Part shown: positions 32,204 through 40,597 of the stretch, one piece after another
Layout: each line of letters starts with the position of its first letter
Position numbering within the stretch: the first letter of the stretch is position 1
DNA from: Mycolicibacter sp. MU0102
GTDB lineage: Bacteria > Actinomycetota > Actinomycetes > Mycobacteriales > Mycobacteriaceae
Assembly: GCF_963378105.1 (NCBI RefSeq)
Contig: NZ_OY726398.1
Span: forward strand, 806,001 to 870,000
DNA: 64,000 bases
Direction of reading: 5' to 3'
Made by a program: the position numbers and the translations under genes
Notes under the pieces: generated by a model
What the model saw: the letters and a program-made list of their open reading frames with translations, nothing else
What the model was told of the DNA's origin: nothing
Database searches by the model: none

Positions 32204-32209
32204 TAGGGT
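32204..32209 (+). promoter_or_regulatory. Leaderless -10 of the GntR gene
   Basis: TAGGGT lies 7 nt before the ATG at 32217. Confidence 0.6.
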
Positions 32210-32216
32210 TGCGGTC

Positions 32217-32939
32217 ATGACCCTGCAGCGGATCAATCGGCAGTCGATACCCGACGAAATCTTCGCCCAACTCGCCGGCCAGGTGCTCTGCGGTGACCGA
32301 ACGCCCGGCGACACCCTGCCGAGTGAGCGAACTTTGTCCGAGGCGCTCGGCGTATCGCGTGCCGCGGTCCGGGAGGCGCTGGGCCGCCTCGACCGGGCGC
32401 GCCTCATCCAGGTCCGCCAGGGCGGGTCCACAGTGGTCCGCGACTTCCGCGCCGAGGCCGGGTTCGACGTGTTGCCGTTGCTGCTTGTGCACGGCGGCGA
32501 CGTCGACCGCGCCACCTTGGCGAGCCTGGTCGAGGCCCGCGCCATCATCGGTCCGCAGGTGGCCGCACTGGCGGCGGCCCGCGCCACCGACGACGCTCGT
32601 GCTCGGCTGCGTGCCATGGTGGACGAGTTGGAAGCCGAATCGGAACCCGTGCAACGGATGTGGCGTGCTCTGGGGTTCTGGGAACTCATCGTGGACAGCG
32701 CCGAGTCCATCGCGTTTCGGCTGCTGTTCAACACGTTGAATCAGGCATACGTGCCCGCACTCGACGCGCTCGTCAACGTGATGGCTGCCGAGGTCAACGA
32801 CATCGAGCACTACCGCGCGCTTGCCGGCGCCATCGCCGCCGGGGACGCCGAAGCTGCGCGGCTGGCCGCTGCGGCGATGCTGGAGTTGGGCAGCGCCGCA
32901 TTCGCTGCGCTCGCCAACCAGTTGGAGGGTCGGCAATGA
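32217..32939 (+). CDS. GntR-family regulator, FadR/FCD subfamily
   Basis: A 240-residue regulator: GntR winged helix at ~1-72 (DEIFAQLAGQVLCGDRTPGDTLPSERTLSEALGVSRAAVREALGRLDRARLIQVRQGGST read in order) and an all-helical ligand-binding domain after it (SLVEARAIIGPQVAALAAAR, FWELIVDSA). The FadR-like operator upstream predicts autoregulation. It is coupled to the next gene by ATGA, so regulator and membrane hydroxylase are co-expressed. Together with fadE10 nearby this suggests a lipid-responsive unit; the ligand may be an acyl-CoA (inference). Confidence 0.93.
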   Translation: MTLQRINRQSIPDEIFAQLAGQVLCGDRTPGDTLPSERTLSEALGVSRAAVREALGRLDRARLIQVRQGGSTVVRDFRAEAGFDVLPLLLVHGGDVDRATLASLVEARAIIGPQVAALAAARATDDARARLRAMVDELEAESEPVQRMWRALGFWELIVDSAESIAFRLLFNTLNQAYVPALDALVNVMAAEVNDIEHYRALAGAIAAGDAEAARLAAAAMLELGSAAFAALANQLEGRQ

Positions 32940-33586
32940 CCCGCAAGCAGCTGACATTGGGTGCGGCCTTCGCCGAATTCATTCGGCACCCCAGCCCCTG
33001 GATGCTCCTCACGTGGGCGGTAGCGCTGTGGACGGCACGCCTGGCTGTGGGCGGCTGGTCGATCGGTGACGCGATCATTGCCGTTGCGCTCCTTGCTTTT
33101 TCGCCCGTGGGCGAGTGGTTGATCCACACCGGAATCCTGCATTGGCGCCCGCGCACCCTGGCGGGCATCACGATCGACTCGCGCCTGGCTCGTGACCACC
33201 GTCTGCATCACCGCGATCCACGCGACATCCCGCTGATCTTCATTCCGTGGCCCAGCCTGATTGTGATCATCGCGCTGACGCCCCTGGTGTTGCTCGCCTT
33301 CGGCGACACCGGAAAAGGGCTGACGTTCGTCCTCACCGTCGCGACGTTCCTGGTGTTCTACGAATGGATTCACTACCTCGTCCACACCGACTACAAGCCC
33401 CGCCATGCGATCTACCGCGCAGTGTGGCGCAACCACCGATACCACCACTTCAAGAACGAGAACTACTGGTTCACCGTGACCAGCTCCGGGACCGCCGATC
33501 GACTGCTGGGCACCTACCCGGATCCGCGCACGGTGGAATCGTCGCCGACCGTGCGAAACCTGCACGCAGCGTCGACAACCGGTTGA
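32936..33586 (+). CDS. Membrane fatty-acid hydroxylase/sterol desaturase-type protein
   Basis: A 216-residue membrane diiron protein started at the ATG overlapping the GntR stop. Hydrophobic segments occur near 21-40 (WMLLTWAVALWTARLAVGGW), 45-60, 107-125 and 132-148. The His clusters that bind iron are EWLIHTGILHW, RDHRLHHRD, IHYLVHTDYKPRH and RNHRYHHFKN. It should insert a hydroxyl or double bond into a lipid, using oxygen at the membrane. The family is broad, including ceramide hydroxylases and carotenoid hydroxylases; the substrate is not assignable. No such gene is known at this place in M. tuberculosis. Confidence 0.87.
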   Translation: MTRKQLTLGAAFAEFIRHPSPWMLLTWAVALWTARLAVGGWSIGDAIIAVALLAFSPVGEWLIHTGILHWRPRTLAGITIDSRLARDHRLHHRDPRDIPLIFIPWPSLIVIIALTPLVLLAFGDTGKGLTFVLTVATFLVFYEWIHYLVHTDYKPRHAIYRAVWRNHRYHHFKNENYWFTVTSSGTADRLLGTYPDPRTVESSPTVRNLHAASTTG

Positions 33587-33607
33587 CCAGCCACGCGGAG
33601 AAGGCGT

Positions 33608-33630
33608 TTGGTTTGACACCAACTGGTTAA
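33608..33630. promoter_or_regulatory. Inverted-repeat site before the fadE10 homologue
   Basis: TTGGT-TTGAC-ACCAA (33608-33622) is followed without a gap by ACTGGTTAA. The TTGGTT/AACCAA pattern is like the TetR operator at 2759, and the AACTGGT half resembles the FadR-type site at 32165. Which regulator binds is not decidable. Confidence 0.4.
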
Positions 33631-33681
33631 TCCTGCCGACAGCAGCGGTCTCCGGCGGTGGCTGGTTCAGGAGGTGTCGAC

Positions 33682-35613
33682 ATGACGCAACAGATGCAGG
33701 TCAGCGAGGAGCAAGCGCGAGCCGTCGCTGAAGAGTCTCGTGAGAGCGGCTGGGACAAGCCATCTTTCGCCAAGGGGCTGTTCCTCGGGAAGTTTCCCTT
33801 GCCGCTCATCCACCCGTTTCCGCGGCCGTCCGATCATGACGGCGCGCGCACCGAGGAGTTTCTGGCCAGGCTGCGGGAGCTTCTCGACACCATGGACGGC
33901 GCGGTTATCGAGCGTGACGCACAGATCCCCGACGAATACGTCAAAGGACTGGCCGGGCTGGGCTGCTTCGGGCTGAAGATCCCCGCCGAGTACGGCGGCC
34001 TGGGCATGTCGCAGGTCGCCTATAACCGGGCCCTGATGATGGTGTCGAGCGTGCATCCCAGCCTCGGGGCGCTGTTGAGCGCTCATCAGTCGATCGGGGT
34101 GCCCGAACCACTCAAACTGGCCGGCACCGACGAACAGAAGGAGACGTTCCTGCCGCGTTGCGCGGCCGGGGCGATTTCGGCATTCCTGTTGACCGAACCG
34201 GATGTGGGCTCAGATCCTGCTCGACTGGCCTCGACCGCGAGACCGATCGAGGACGGTGCGGCCTACGAGCTGGACGGGGTCAAACTGTGGACCACCAACG
34301 GCGTGGTAGCCGAACTGCTGGTGGTCATGGCGCGGGTGCCCGCCGGTGACGGTCACCGAGGAGGCATCAGTGCCTTCGTGGTGGAAGCCGACACTCCCGG
34401 GATCACCGTCGAACGCCGAAACCAGTTCATGGGGCTGCGCGGCATCGAGAATGGCGTGACCCGGCTGCACAAGGTTCGGGTGCCCGCGCAGAACCTGGTG
34501 GGACGCGAGGGCGACGGTCTGAAGATCGCGCTGACCACGCTCAATGCCGGCCGCCTGGCCATTCCGGCGATGGCCACCGGAGCCGCGAAATGGTCTCTGA
34601 AGATCGCTCGGGAGTGGTCCCGCGAGCGGGTCCAGTGGGGCAGGCCGGTCGGCGAGCACGAGGCCGTGGCCAAGAAGATCGCGTTCATCGCCGCAACCAG
34701 CTACGCGCTGGAAGCGGTGCTGGAGTTGTCCGGTCAGATGGCCGACGAGGGCCGCAACGACATCCGGATCGAGGCGGCGCTGGCCAAACTGTGGTCCAGC
34801 GAGATGGCGTGTGTCATCGCCGATGAGCTGCTGCAGATTCGTGGCGGCCGCGGTTATGAGACCGCCGAGTCGCTGGCGGCGCGCGGCGAGCGCGCGGTGC
34901 CGGTGGAGCAACTGATTCGGGATCTGCGGATCAACCGGATCTTCGAAGGGTCCAGCGAGATCATGCGGCTGTTGATCGCCCGCGAGGCCGTCGACGCCCA
35001 CCTGAGTGCCGCGGGGGAGCTCGCCAACCCCAAGGCCGGGCTGGGCCAGAAAGCCAGATCCGCCGCCGGGGCCAGCCGCTTCTACGCAAAGTGGTTGCCG
35101 CAACTGGTATTCGGCGAAGGCCAAAGCCCCATGGCGTATCGCGAGTTTGGCGAGCTGGCCACGCACCTGCGTTTTGTCGAACGCCATTCACGCAAGCTGG
35201 CCCGCAACACCTTCTACGGCATGGCCCGGTGGCAGGCCGGCATGGAGAAACGGCAGGGGTTCTTAGGGCGGGTCGTCGACATCGGGGCGGAGCTGTTCGC
35301 GATGGCCGCGGTGTGCGTGCGCGCTGAGTCGCAGCGGGTGGCCGACCGGACCGAAGGCCAGCAGGCCTATCAGCTGGCCGACGCATTCTGCGAGCAGTCC
35401 CGGCTGCGGGTCGAGGCGTTGCTTGCCGCGTTGTGGACCAACACCGACCGCGCCGACGCCCGATTGGCCGACGCAGTGCTGCAGGACCGCTACCTCTGGC
35501 TGGAGGACGGCATCCTTGATCCGTCCGAGGTCACGGGGCCATGGATCGCGCACTGGGAACCCGGCGCCTCCACCGAGTCGAACTTGGCACGCCGGTTCCT
35601 TCCCGCCCCGTAG
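33682..35613 (+). CDS. fadE10: Acyl-CoA dehydrogenase FadE10
   Basis: A 643-residue acyl-CoA dehydrogenase, close to Rv0873 (650). The ATG at 33682 has AGGAGGTG upstream. The core runs ~60-440: FLLTEPDVGSDPARLAS, LDGVKLWTTNGVVAELLVVMA, QIRGGRGYETAESLA, and the catalytic base in IFEGSSEIMRLLIA. A C-terminal ~200-residue helical extension (FVERHSRKLARNTFYGMARW, then AYQLADAFCEQSRLRVEALL) is typical of very-long-chain-type enzymes. It catalyses alpha,beta-dehydrogenation of an acyl-CoA with FAD. It lies 95 bp after the hydroxylase with a possible operator between. Confidence 0.94.
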   Translation: MTQQMQVSEEQARAVAEESRESGWDKPSFAKGLFLGKFPLPLIHPFPRPSDHDGARTEEFLARLRELLDTMDGAVIERDAQIPDEYVKGLAGLGCFGLKIPAEYGGLGMSQVAYNRALMMVSSVHPSLGALLSAHQSIGVPEPLKLAGTDEQKETFLPRCAAGAISAFLLTEPDVGSDPARLASTARPIEDGAAYELDGVKLWTTNGVVAELLVVMARVPAGDGHRGGISAFVVEADTPGITVERRNQFMGLRGIENGVTRLHKVRVPAQNLVGREGDGLKIALTTLNAGRLAIPAMATGAAKWSLKIAREWSRERVQWGRPVGEHEAVAKKIAFIAATSYALEAVLELSGQMADEGRNDIRIEAALAKLWSSEMACVIADELLQIRGGRGYETAESLAARGERAVPVEQLIRDLRINRIFEGSSEIMRLLIAREAVDAHLSAAGELANPKAGLGQKARSAAGASRFYAKWLPQLVFGEGQSPMAYREFGELATHLRFVERHSRKLARNTFYGMARWQAGMEKRQGFLGRVVDIGAELFAMAAVCVRAESQRVADRTEGQQAYQLADAFCEQSRLRVEALLAALWTNTDRADARLADAVLQDRYLWLEDGILDPSEVTGPWIAHWEPGASTESNLARRFLPAP

Positions 35614-35687
35614 ATCAGCTCCGTCATCGGGTCCTGGGCGCTATGCTGCGGCACCACGACTTGATCCGTTCGGAACGGAGGGAGCGT

Positions 35688-36122
35688 ATGTCCACGCCCT
35701 ACCTGCCAGAACCTCATCCGCCAGGCCCCATTCCTGCCGGCCCGCCGAATTTCGGCCCCGCTCCGCAACCGACCGCGCCTCCCGTCGTGCCGAAACGCGC
35801 CCAGACCCACCAGTTTGCTTTCGACGGCGGCGCTGGCACCTACCTGGGTACTGCGGTCCTGGCCTTCTTGATCACGGTGCTCACTCTGGGGATCTGTTAC
35901 CCGTTCGGCCTCGTGCTGCGGGAACGGTGGCGTGCGAAGCACTCCTACATCGAGGGCCGGCAGCTCGTTTTCACCGGAAGCGCGTGGGGACTGTTCGGCA
36001 TGTGGTGGAAGTGGCTGATCTTGATCATTGTCACGGCGGGGATCTACGGGTTCTGGGTCGGACCGCGCCTGGCTCGCTGGAAATGGGAGAACACCTCCTG
36101 GGCGCAGCACAGTCCGGTGTGA
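35688..36122 (+). CDS. DUF898-like membrane protein
   Basis: A 144-residue protein from ATG 35688 (GGAGGG upstream). A Pro-rich N-terminus (about 1-40) precedes THQFAFDGGAGTYLGTAVLAFLITVLTLGICYPFGL, a first membrane segment, and RWRAKHSYIEGRQLVFTG. A second segment LFGMWWKWLILIIVTAGIYGFWVGPRLARW follows. The GxxxxxxFxxxxLxxxTxGxxYPxxxxxxxRW pattern is the DUF898 repeat half. Function unknown. Confidence 0.85.
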   Translation: MSTPYLPEPHPPGPIPAGPPNFGPAPQPTAPPVVPKRAQTHQFAFDGGAGTYLGTAVLAFLITVLTLGICYPFGLVLRERWRAKHSYIEGRQLVFTGSAWGLFGMWWKWLILIIVTAGIYGFWVGPRLARWKWENTSWAQHSPV

Positions 36123-36186
36123 ACTCGCCCGGCTGGCCGGCACTTCGGGCCGTCTGCAACGCTCGAATCGTGGCACTCTGGTAGGC

Positions 36187-37197
36187 ATGGCCAGCTACCT
36201 CGCCGGCGGCGATTTCAAGCGCGACACCAACTACATCTCCACCCGGATCACCGCCGACGGCCGTGATGGGTATCCCGTCGAACCGGGCCGGTACCGGCTG
36301 GTGGTCGCGCGGGCCTGCCCGTGGGCCAATCGCACCATCATCGTGCGGCGGCTACTCGGCCTGGAAAAGGTTATCTCCATAGGGTTTTGCGGTCCCACCC
36401 ACGATCAGCGCAGCTGGACCTTCGATCTGGACCCCGGCGGCGTCGACCCGGTGCTGCAGATCCCGCGGCTGCAAGACGCGTACTTCAAACGCATTCCCGA
36501 CTACCCCAAGGGGATCACCGTTCCGGCGATGGTCGACGTGCCCACCGGTGCGGTCGTGACCAACGACTTCGCCCAGATGACCCTGGACTTTTCCACCGAG
36601 TGGACGGCCTACCACCGGGACGGGGCACCGCAGCTGTACCCCGAAGCGCTGCGCCAAGAGATCGACGAGGTGGCCCGGCGGATTTACACCGAGATCAACA
36701 ACGGGGTCTACCGGTGCGGTTTCGCCGGTACCCAAGAGGCCTACGACGCCGCCTACGACCGGCTGTTCACCGCGCTGGACTGGGTCAGCGTCCGTCTTGC
36801 CGACCAGCGATATCTGGTGGGGGACACCATCACCGAGGCCGACGTGCGACTGTTCACGACGCTGGCCCGGTTCGACCCGGTCTATCACGGACATTTCAAA
36901 TGCAATCGGCAGAAGCTGTCCGAGATGCCGGTGCTGTGGGCCTATGCCCGGGATCTATTCCAGACACCCGGGTTCGGTGACACCACCGACTTCGTGCAGA
37001 TCAAACAGCACTACTACATCGTGCACGCCGACATCAATCCGTCGCAGATCGTCCCCGACGGGCCGGATCTGGCGAATTGGCTGTCACCGCATGGACGAGA
37101 AGCGCTGGGCGGCAGGCCGTTCGGGGACGGAACGCCGCCGGGGCCGGTGCCGGACGGCGAGCAGGTGCCGGCCGGCCACGGCGTGCCCAACGTGTAA
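36187..37197 (+). CDS. Glutathionyl-hydroquinone-reductase-like (omega GST, YqjG type) protein
   Basis: A 336-residue protein with a thioredoxin-like N-terminal domain, whose catalytic Cys lies in ARACPWANRT, then TVPAMVDVPTGAVVTNDF (cis-Pro region), and a helical GST C-terminal domain (YLVGDTITEADVRLFTTLARFDPVYHGHFKCN). The C-terminal tail is Pro/Gly rich. These enzymes remove glutathione from quinone adducts; mycobacteria use mycothiol instead, so the thiol substrate may differ. The stop codon lies inside the left arm of the 37189 inverted repeat. Transcribed alone, convergent with the DUF2771 gene. Confidence 0.92.
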   Translation: MASYLAGGDFKRDTNYISTRITADGRDGYPVEPGRYRLVVARACPWANRTIIVRRLLGLEKVISIGFCGPTHDQRSWTFDLDPGGVDPVLQIPRLQDAYFKRIPDYPKGITVPAMVDVPTGAVVTNDFAQMTLDFSTEWTAYHRDGAPQLYPEALRQEIDEVARRIYTEINNGVYRCGFAGTQEAYDAAYDRLFTALDWVSVRLADQRYLVGDTITEADVRLFTTLARFDPVYHGHFKCNRQKLSEMPVLWAYARDLFQTPGFGDTTDFVQIKQHYYIVHADINPSQIVPDGPDLANWLSPHGREALGGRPFGDGTPPGPVPDGEQVPAGHGVPNV

Positions 37198-37240
37198 TGA
37201 GCGCGAGATTCGTGGCGATTTCTCGTACTCATTACACGTT
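37189..37240. repeat. Inverted repeat between convergent genes, CCGAACGTGTAA type
   Basis: Arms 37189-37208 and 37221-37240 match at 18 of 20 bases. The left arm contains the stop codon of the upstream gene, and the right arm ends 8 bp before the stop of the convergent gene. It shares the CGAACGTGTAA core with the repeat at 48086. Likely a bidirectional terminator or part of a dispersed repeat. Confidence 0.8.
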
Positions 37241-37247
37241 CGGCGAA

Positions 37248-37757
37248 TCAGCGACGGTCGCTCCGGCCCCAGCGCGTGCCCACCGCCCATTCGGCGTGCG
37301 ATGCCGTGAACAGCTCGCCGGTTCTGGCGTCCACGATCAGGGTGGGCAGCTGCACCACCAGCCCGCGCAGCAGACCGCGCTGCGGATCCACGGTGGGGAC
37401 GGTGACTGCCAGGGTGCTGCCCGCCGGATATGTCTCTTGAGTGGTGTCGGCCGGGTTGTCGTAGAGCCGCCATAGCTGCCACGGCGCTCGGCCGATGGTC
37501 TCGTCCACCGACAGCTGCACCGGATGACGCGAATCGACCGCCAACGTGCCTTGCGCTTCGGTCAGCAGGCACTCGTCGAGGTTGAGCACGTTGCAGTACA
37601 TGTACGGCCCGGTGCGGGTCAGATGCCCGTTGGAGTACGCACTGATCTGCGGCGGCAGCGGCTCCTCGGCCCGGGTGAACCACCAAGTGCCGAATCCGGC
37701 GAGCGCGGCGGTCACCACCGTCAGCGCTGCCACCAGCACGGCCGTCGAGCGTTTCAC
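37248..37757 (-). CDS. Exported DUF2771 protein (Rv0875c homologue)
   Basis: A 169-residue protein with an N-terminal signal/anchor (KRSTAVLVAALTVVTAALAGFGTWWF), then a beta-rich exported domain with a Cys pair (YMYCNVLNLDECLLTEAQG) and WQLWRLYDNPADTTQ, RTGELFTASHAEWAVGT. This agrees with DUF2771 and the position before Rv0876c. It lies 7 bp after the MFS gene and is probably co-transcribed with it. Role unknown. Confidence 0.88.
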   Translation of the reverse strand: MKRSTAVLVAALTVVTAALAGFGTWWFTRAEEPLPPQISAYSNGHLTRTGPYMYCNVLNLDECLLTEAQGTLAVDSRHPVQLSVDETIGRAPWQLWRLYDNPADTTQETYPAGSTLAVTVPTVDPQRGLLRGLVVQLPTLIVDARTGELFTASHAEWAVGTRWGRSDRR

Positions 37758-37764
37758 TCCTACA

Positions 37765-39456
37765 TCACCCCTGTCTTGCCGGATCGCGGCGGGCGCCGTC
37801 CTGCTCGATCAGCACCGGCCGGTTGCCCCCCAGGCCGGGAATCAACGAGTCGCCGTGGAACGACAGGATGGTCTGGGCCAGACCCGGGATCAGCAGAGCG
37901 GTGATCGCGGTGAAGCCCACCCACAAGTCGGTATATACCAGCACGCCCAGTGCACCGCCCAACACCCAGGCCAGTTGCAGGGTGGACTCGGTGCGGCCGA
38001 ATGCCGATGCCCGCGACTCTTCGGGCAGGTCGTCCTGCAGTGCCGCGTCCAGTGAGGCCTTCGAGATCGCACTGGCTCCCGACGTCACCAGTGCGGCGAT
38101 CGCCGCCATCACCAGGGTCCCGGCCACCGCTGCCGCCAGCGCGACAGCGGTCACCGCCATAGTGCAGCGCACCACCAGCACCGCGGGGCGTCCCAGTTGC
38201 AGTCGAGCGCTGGTGAAGTTCCCGGCGAAATTGCCCAGGCCGGCGGCCGCTCCGATCAGCCCGAGAATGCCCAGCTGTACCCAGCCGCCGGCGTTGTGCT
38301 GCTTGGCCACGAACGCCGGATACAAGAACAAGAACCCGACCATGGCCTTGATGGTGCAGTTGCCCCACAGTGCGGCGATGATGTTGCGTCCCAGCGGTTG
38401 CCGCAGGGGTTGGCTCAGCGCCCCGCCGGCCCGCCGGACCTGTTCGGGCCAGCTTCGGGGCCGTTCGTCGAAGCGGTAGCTCAAGGTGGTCGGGATCTCG
38501 CCGGCGGTCACTTCCACCCATCGTGGGATCCGCATCGACAGGACTGCCCCGGCCACCGAGACCGCCACGAGCACCAACAACGCGCCCGGCAGCTGCAACA
38601 GCCCGGTGAAGATGTACTCGGCCGCCGCGGCGACACCACCGCCGACGATCGTGCCGCCGAGCAGACCGAACATCGTCAGCCGGGAATTGACCCGCACCAG
38701 ATCGATCGACGGCGGCATGACCCGTGGCGTCACCGCGCTGCGCAAGACCGTGAACGATTTCGACAGCGCCATCATCGCCAACGCGCACGGGTAGAGCACC
38801 CAGGAGCCGAAGGTGCCCGCGACACCGTCGTAGTTGGCGATCAGCACCAGGGCCAGCAGGGTCCGCAGTGAGAACGACATGGCCAACGCCGCACGCCGGC
38901 CATGCTGGACGCGGTCCAGGGCGGGACCGATCAGCGGCGCGACCACCGCGAACGGCGCGATTGTCACCAGCAGATACAGCGCCACCCGGCCCTTGCTTTC
39001 GCCCGCGGCCGCCGCGAAGAACAAGGTGTTGGCCAGCGCGACGGCCATCGCCGCGTCCACCGCGAAGTTCGCCACCACCGGCCAGGTCAGTGCGGTCAGT
39101 CCGGATTTGTCGGCGCCGTCGGCGGTGGCGGCGCGTTGCACCAGCCCATACATCCGCGAGCCCATTTCGCGACTTCGTGCCGCGGCAGCTCGGGTGACCG
39201 TGACGCGGTCGCTGGCGCCCGAGCCACTCGGAGCCTCGGGGCGACGAGGCGTGCCGGTGTGTTCGCGCAGCGGCGGCAGGTACCGGTTGTCGCTGGGCAT
39301 GGGCTTGCGCTGCCGCTGGTCACCGGTGTTGTTGCTGGGGTAGTTGGCCATGCCGGGATGCTGTCCGGCCGAGCCGTTGCGTGCACCTCGGCCGGAGCCT
39401 GGTGACGGACGGCTGCGCCGGCCCGGTTCGGGGAGATCACGACGCCGTGCAGACAC
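37765..39456 (-). CDS. MFS-type multi-pass membrane protein (Rv0876c homologue)
   Basis: A 563-residue protein with a ~100-residue hydrophilic, Arg/Pro-rich N-terminus (MSARRRDLPEPGRRSRP) and about 12 hydrophobic segments. Segments include WPVVANFAVDAAMAVALANTLFF, VALYLLVTIAPFAVVAPLIGPALDR (MFS loop: GPALDR) and VLRSAVTPRVMPP. The long soluble N-terminus is also seen in the Rv0876c family. It transports an unknown solute across the inner membrane. GTG 39456 is accepted; internal starts would remove part of the soluble tail. Confidence 0.88.
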   Translation of the reverse strand: MSARRRDLPEPGRRSRPSPGSGRGARNGSAGQHPGMANYPSNNTGDQRQRKPMPSDNRYLPPLREHTGTPRRPEAPSGSGASDRVTVTRAAAARSREMGSRMYGLVQRAATADGADKSGLTALTWPVVANFAVDAAMAVALANTLFFAAAAGESKGRVALYLLVTIAPFAVVAPLIGPALDRVQHGRRAALAMSFSLRTLLALVLIANYDGVAGTFGSWVLYPCALAMMALSKSFTVLRSAVTPRVMPPSIDLVRVNSRLTMFGLLGGTIVGGGVAAAAEYIFTGLLQLPGALLVLVAVSVAGAVLSMRIPRWVEVTAGEIPTTLSYRFDERPRSWPEQVRRAGGALSQPLRQPLGRNIIAALWGNCTIKAMVGFLFLYPAFVAKQHNAGGWVQLGILGLIGAAAGLGNFAGNFTSARLQLGRPAVLVVRCTMAVTAVALAAAVAGTLVMAAIAALVTSGASAISKASLDAALQDDLPEESRASAFGRTESTLQLAWVLGGALGVLVYTDLWVGFTAITALLIPGLAQTILSFHGDSLIPGLGGNRPVLIEQDGARRDPARQG

Positions 39457-39574
39457 ATCCGCGATTCTTCCCTATGTCTGCCGCACGACCGCGGAGGCCG
39501 TGATCGTGCCTGCATGTGGCTGATGGAGCCGCGCTGCGGCAGTATAGGGACGTCATTGAACGGAAGGGACCCGC

Positions 39575-40597
39575 GTGACCGGACCCAGCGCAGAATCAGC
39601 CACTGCGACCATCGCCGTGCCCACGGTGCTGGCCGAGGCCGTCGAGCACGCCCGCTCGGCTGTCGCCGAGTTCAGCGGCGCCGACACTGTCGGCGAGCAC
39701 CTGGGGGTCGACTACGAAGACCCGACCGCCGCGACCCACCGATTCGGTGCGGTGTTGCCCGGTTATCAGGGTTGGCAGTGGGCTGTCGTCGTGGCGGCGA
39801 TCCCGGGCGCCACGGAGCCCACGGTCAGCGAGGTTGTGCTGGTGCCCGGCCCCACGGCCTTGCTGGCTCCGGAGTGGGTGCCGTGGGACCAGCGGGTGCG
39901 TCCCGGCGACTTGGGGCCGGGGGATCTGCTGGCGCCGCCCGCCGACGACCCGCGGCTGGTGCCCGGTTACACCTCGAGCGGCGACCCGCAGCTCGACGAG
40001 GTGGCCGGCGAGATCGGCCTGGGCCGCCGCTGGCTGATGAGTCCGGTGGGTCGCGCCGACGCGGCGCAGCGCTGGCACGACGGCGAGCACGGCCCGGATT
40101 CGGCGATGGCACGGTCCACCAAACGGGTCTGCCGCGACTGCGGCTTCTATTTGCCGCTCGCCGGTGAGCTGGGCACGGTGTTCGGCGTCTGCGGTAACGA
40201 AATGTCCGCCGATGGACACGTGGTCGACAACCGGTACGGCTGCGGTGCGCACAGTGACACTCCGGCGCCCCCGGGCACCGGTTCGCCGGCATACGAGCCC
40301 TACGACGACGGCGTGCTGGAGGTCCTGGAGAACACCGATGTCACGGCGGTTCCGGCCGCCGAACCGGCTGCCGAGGCGACCGAGGCGACCGAGGCGGCCG
40401 AAGCCGAGACCGAAGCGGTTGAGGCCGTCGTCGAAGCAGTGACCGTGGCTCCCGCCGAGACAGCAGCGGCGCCGGAACCGGCCGAAACCGGAACCGACGC
40501 CGAGGCTGACGCAGCGGGGACTGTCATCGAAGCGACTGCCGACATCCCCGACGCCCCAGGGGAATCCGAGGAGCCGGGCGAGCCGGAGACTTCCTAA
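39575..40597 (+). CDS. DUF3027 protein with long acidic tail (Rv0877 homologue)
   Basis: A 340-residue protein. Residues ~15-235 are the DUF3027 domain: VEHARSAVAEFSG, HRFGAVLPGYQGWQWAVVVA, EVVLVPGPTALLAPEWVPW, and a zinc-like Cys set CRDCGFYLPL, FGVCGNEM and YGCGAH. Residues ~245-340 are a low-complexity tail rich in Ala and Glu (EATEATEAAEAETEAVEAV), longer than in Rv0877 (262 residues). GGAAGGGA precedes GTG 39575. Cytoplasmic, role unknown. Its stop overlaps the stop of the convergent secreted gene. Confidence 0.87.
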   Translation: MTGPSAESATATIAVPTVLAEAVEHARSAVAEFSGADTVGEHLGVDYEDPTAATHRFGAVLPGYQGWQWAVVVAAIPGATEPTVSEVVLVPGPTALLAPEWVPWDQRVRPGDLGPGDLLAPPADDPRLVPGYTSSGDPQLDEVAGEIGLGRRWLMSPVGRADAAQRWHDGEHGPDSAMARSTKRVCRDCGFYLPLAGELGTVFGVCGNEMSADGHVVDNRYGCGAHSDTPAPPGTGSPAYEPYDDGVLEVLENTDVTAVPAAEPAAEATEATEAAEAETEAVEAVVEAVTVAPAETAAAPEPAETGTDAEADAAGTVIEATADIPDAPGESEEPGEPETS

